Below are positions 63,857 through 64,000 of a stretch of DNA of 64,000 nucleotides, one piece after another. The notes under the pieces are model-generated. The model worked only from the letters and a program-made list of their open reading frames with translations. It was not told the DNA's origin and did not search any database. The DNA comes from Bacillus suaedaesalsae (GTDB lineage: Bacteria > Bacillota > Bacilli > Bacillales > SA4): NCBI RefSeq assembly GCF_016890225.1, contig NZ_JAFELM010000012.1, forward strand, positions 36,279 through 100,278, in the 5' to 3' direction. Made by a program: the position numbers and the translations under genes. The number at the start of each line of letters is the position of its first letter. The stretch's first letter is position 1.

Positions 63857-64000
63857 AGCTATTCTAGCCAGAATGGCTTGCTAACTAACAAAATCAAGAA
63901 AAGAAGCCGTAAATAGCTTCTCTTCTTAGAGTTGGTCAAAAGACAATCCAAACCTGGTGAAGAGTGGGAGCCTTGACAGTTTCGTTCATATCAGGAGGCT

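Larger units (their letters stand above)
62182..63993 (+). mobile_element. Complete IS110-family element, IS1111 type
   Basis: 1812 bp. Subterminal inverted repeats ATGAACGAAACT (62188-62199) and AGTTTCGTTCAT (63978-63989) are characteristic of the IS1111 branch; true IS110 elements lack them. The transposase starts 115 bases from the left end, and 578 non-coding bases follow it, the position where IS1111 elements encode their guide RNA. Both flanks rejoin as an uninterrupted repeat. An AG dinucleotide sits at both junctions (CCG-AG-TTATC and ATATC-AG-GAGG), suggesting a shared core. Confidence 0.93.

Noticed and set aside
62182..63993. Cargo gene within the IS element
   Set aside because: Only the transposase is coding; the remaining sequence has no supported frame on either strand.

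Overview
This window is ordinary chromosome of a low-GC, endospore-former-type Bacillaceae (Bacillus sensu lato). The evidence is a long run of genes in close to the order of the Bacillus subtilis leuS / amyX / murC / ccpA / acsA / rpsD region, strong AGGAGG-type ribosome binding sites, a Tyr T-box leader, CcpA cre boxes, a sigma-B-type promoter, and interspersed repeats typical of Bacillaceae. No rRNA or tRNA gene, prophage or CRISPR array was seen.

Layout. 1-8.8 kb: 3' part of leuS, rhodanese YtwF, a PfkB kinase, YtfP flavoprotein, the YtgP/MurJ flippase, a small coiled-coil protein, an RsuA-type pseudouridine synthase and the DeoR-type YtzE. 9.2-15.9 kb: PepV dipeptidase, an MFS transporter, a cysteine synthase, then a translationally coupled thpR-LrgA-LrgB set and YtlQ. 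16-25.9 kb: intracellular pullulanase AmyX, YtmP, YtzH, TrmB, YtnP lactonase, PepSY protein, YtoP aminopeptidase, YjjX-type NTPase, a lipoprotein and the ytpP-ytpQ-ytpR cluster. 26-38.9 kb: SftA translocase, nicotinate phosphoribosyltransferase, MurC, AmpS aminopeptidase, the ytxGHJ stress genes, a long FtsA-like ATPase, AroA (DAHP synthase/chorismate mutase) and CcpA. 39.5-44 kb: a more accessory stretch (MocR regulator, double-GNAT protein, SRPBCC protein, lipoprotein). 44.1-48.6 kb: acuABC diverging from acsA, a complete acetyl-CoA synthetase acetylation switch with cre boxes. 48.7-61.9 kb: a class A penicillin-binding protein, T-box-controlled tyrS, an ECF sigma/anti-sigma pair, three small genes, an unusual HTH/F1-beta-like regulator, rpsD, the diguanylate cyclase YtrP and methionine gamma-lyase.

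The window ends with a complete IS110-family element of the IS1111 type (62182-63993). It has split a copy of an interspersed palindromic repeat, and the last 7 bases of the window are the expected continuation of that repeat. The element has subterminal inverted repeats, a DEDD transposase, a hairpin that hides the transposase ribosome binding site, a promoter that would only be assembled when the ends are joined in a circle, and a 3' non-coding part. That part folds into a large stem whose inner loop carries short matches to both sides of the insertion site, as expected of a bridge/seek RNA.

The most unexplained signals are: (1) three intergenic arrays in which a short GGCGA-type motif recurs every 20-21 bp (5.7, 39.2 and 57.6 kb), not coding and not CRISPR; (2) a regulator in which an XRE-type HTH replaces the N-terminal barrel of a degenerate F1-ATPase beta subunit; (3) the guide-RNA-like end of the IS1111-type element; and (4) a 237-bp fold-back element around one copy of the palindromic repeat. 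All calls come from reading the sequence; no database search was run.
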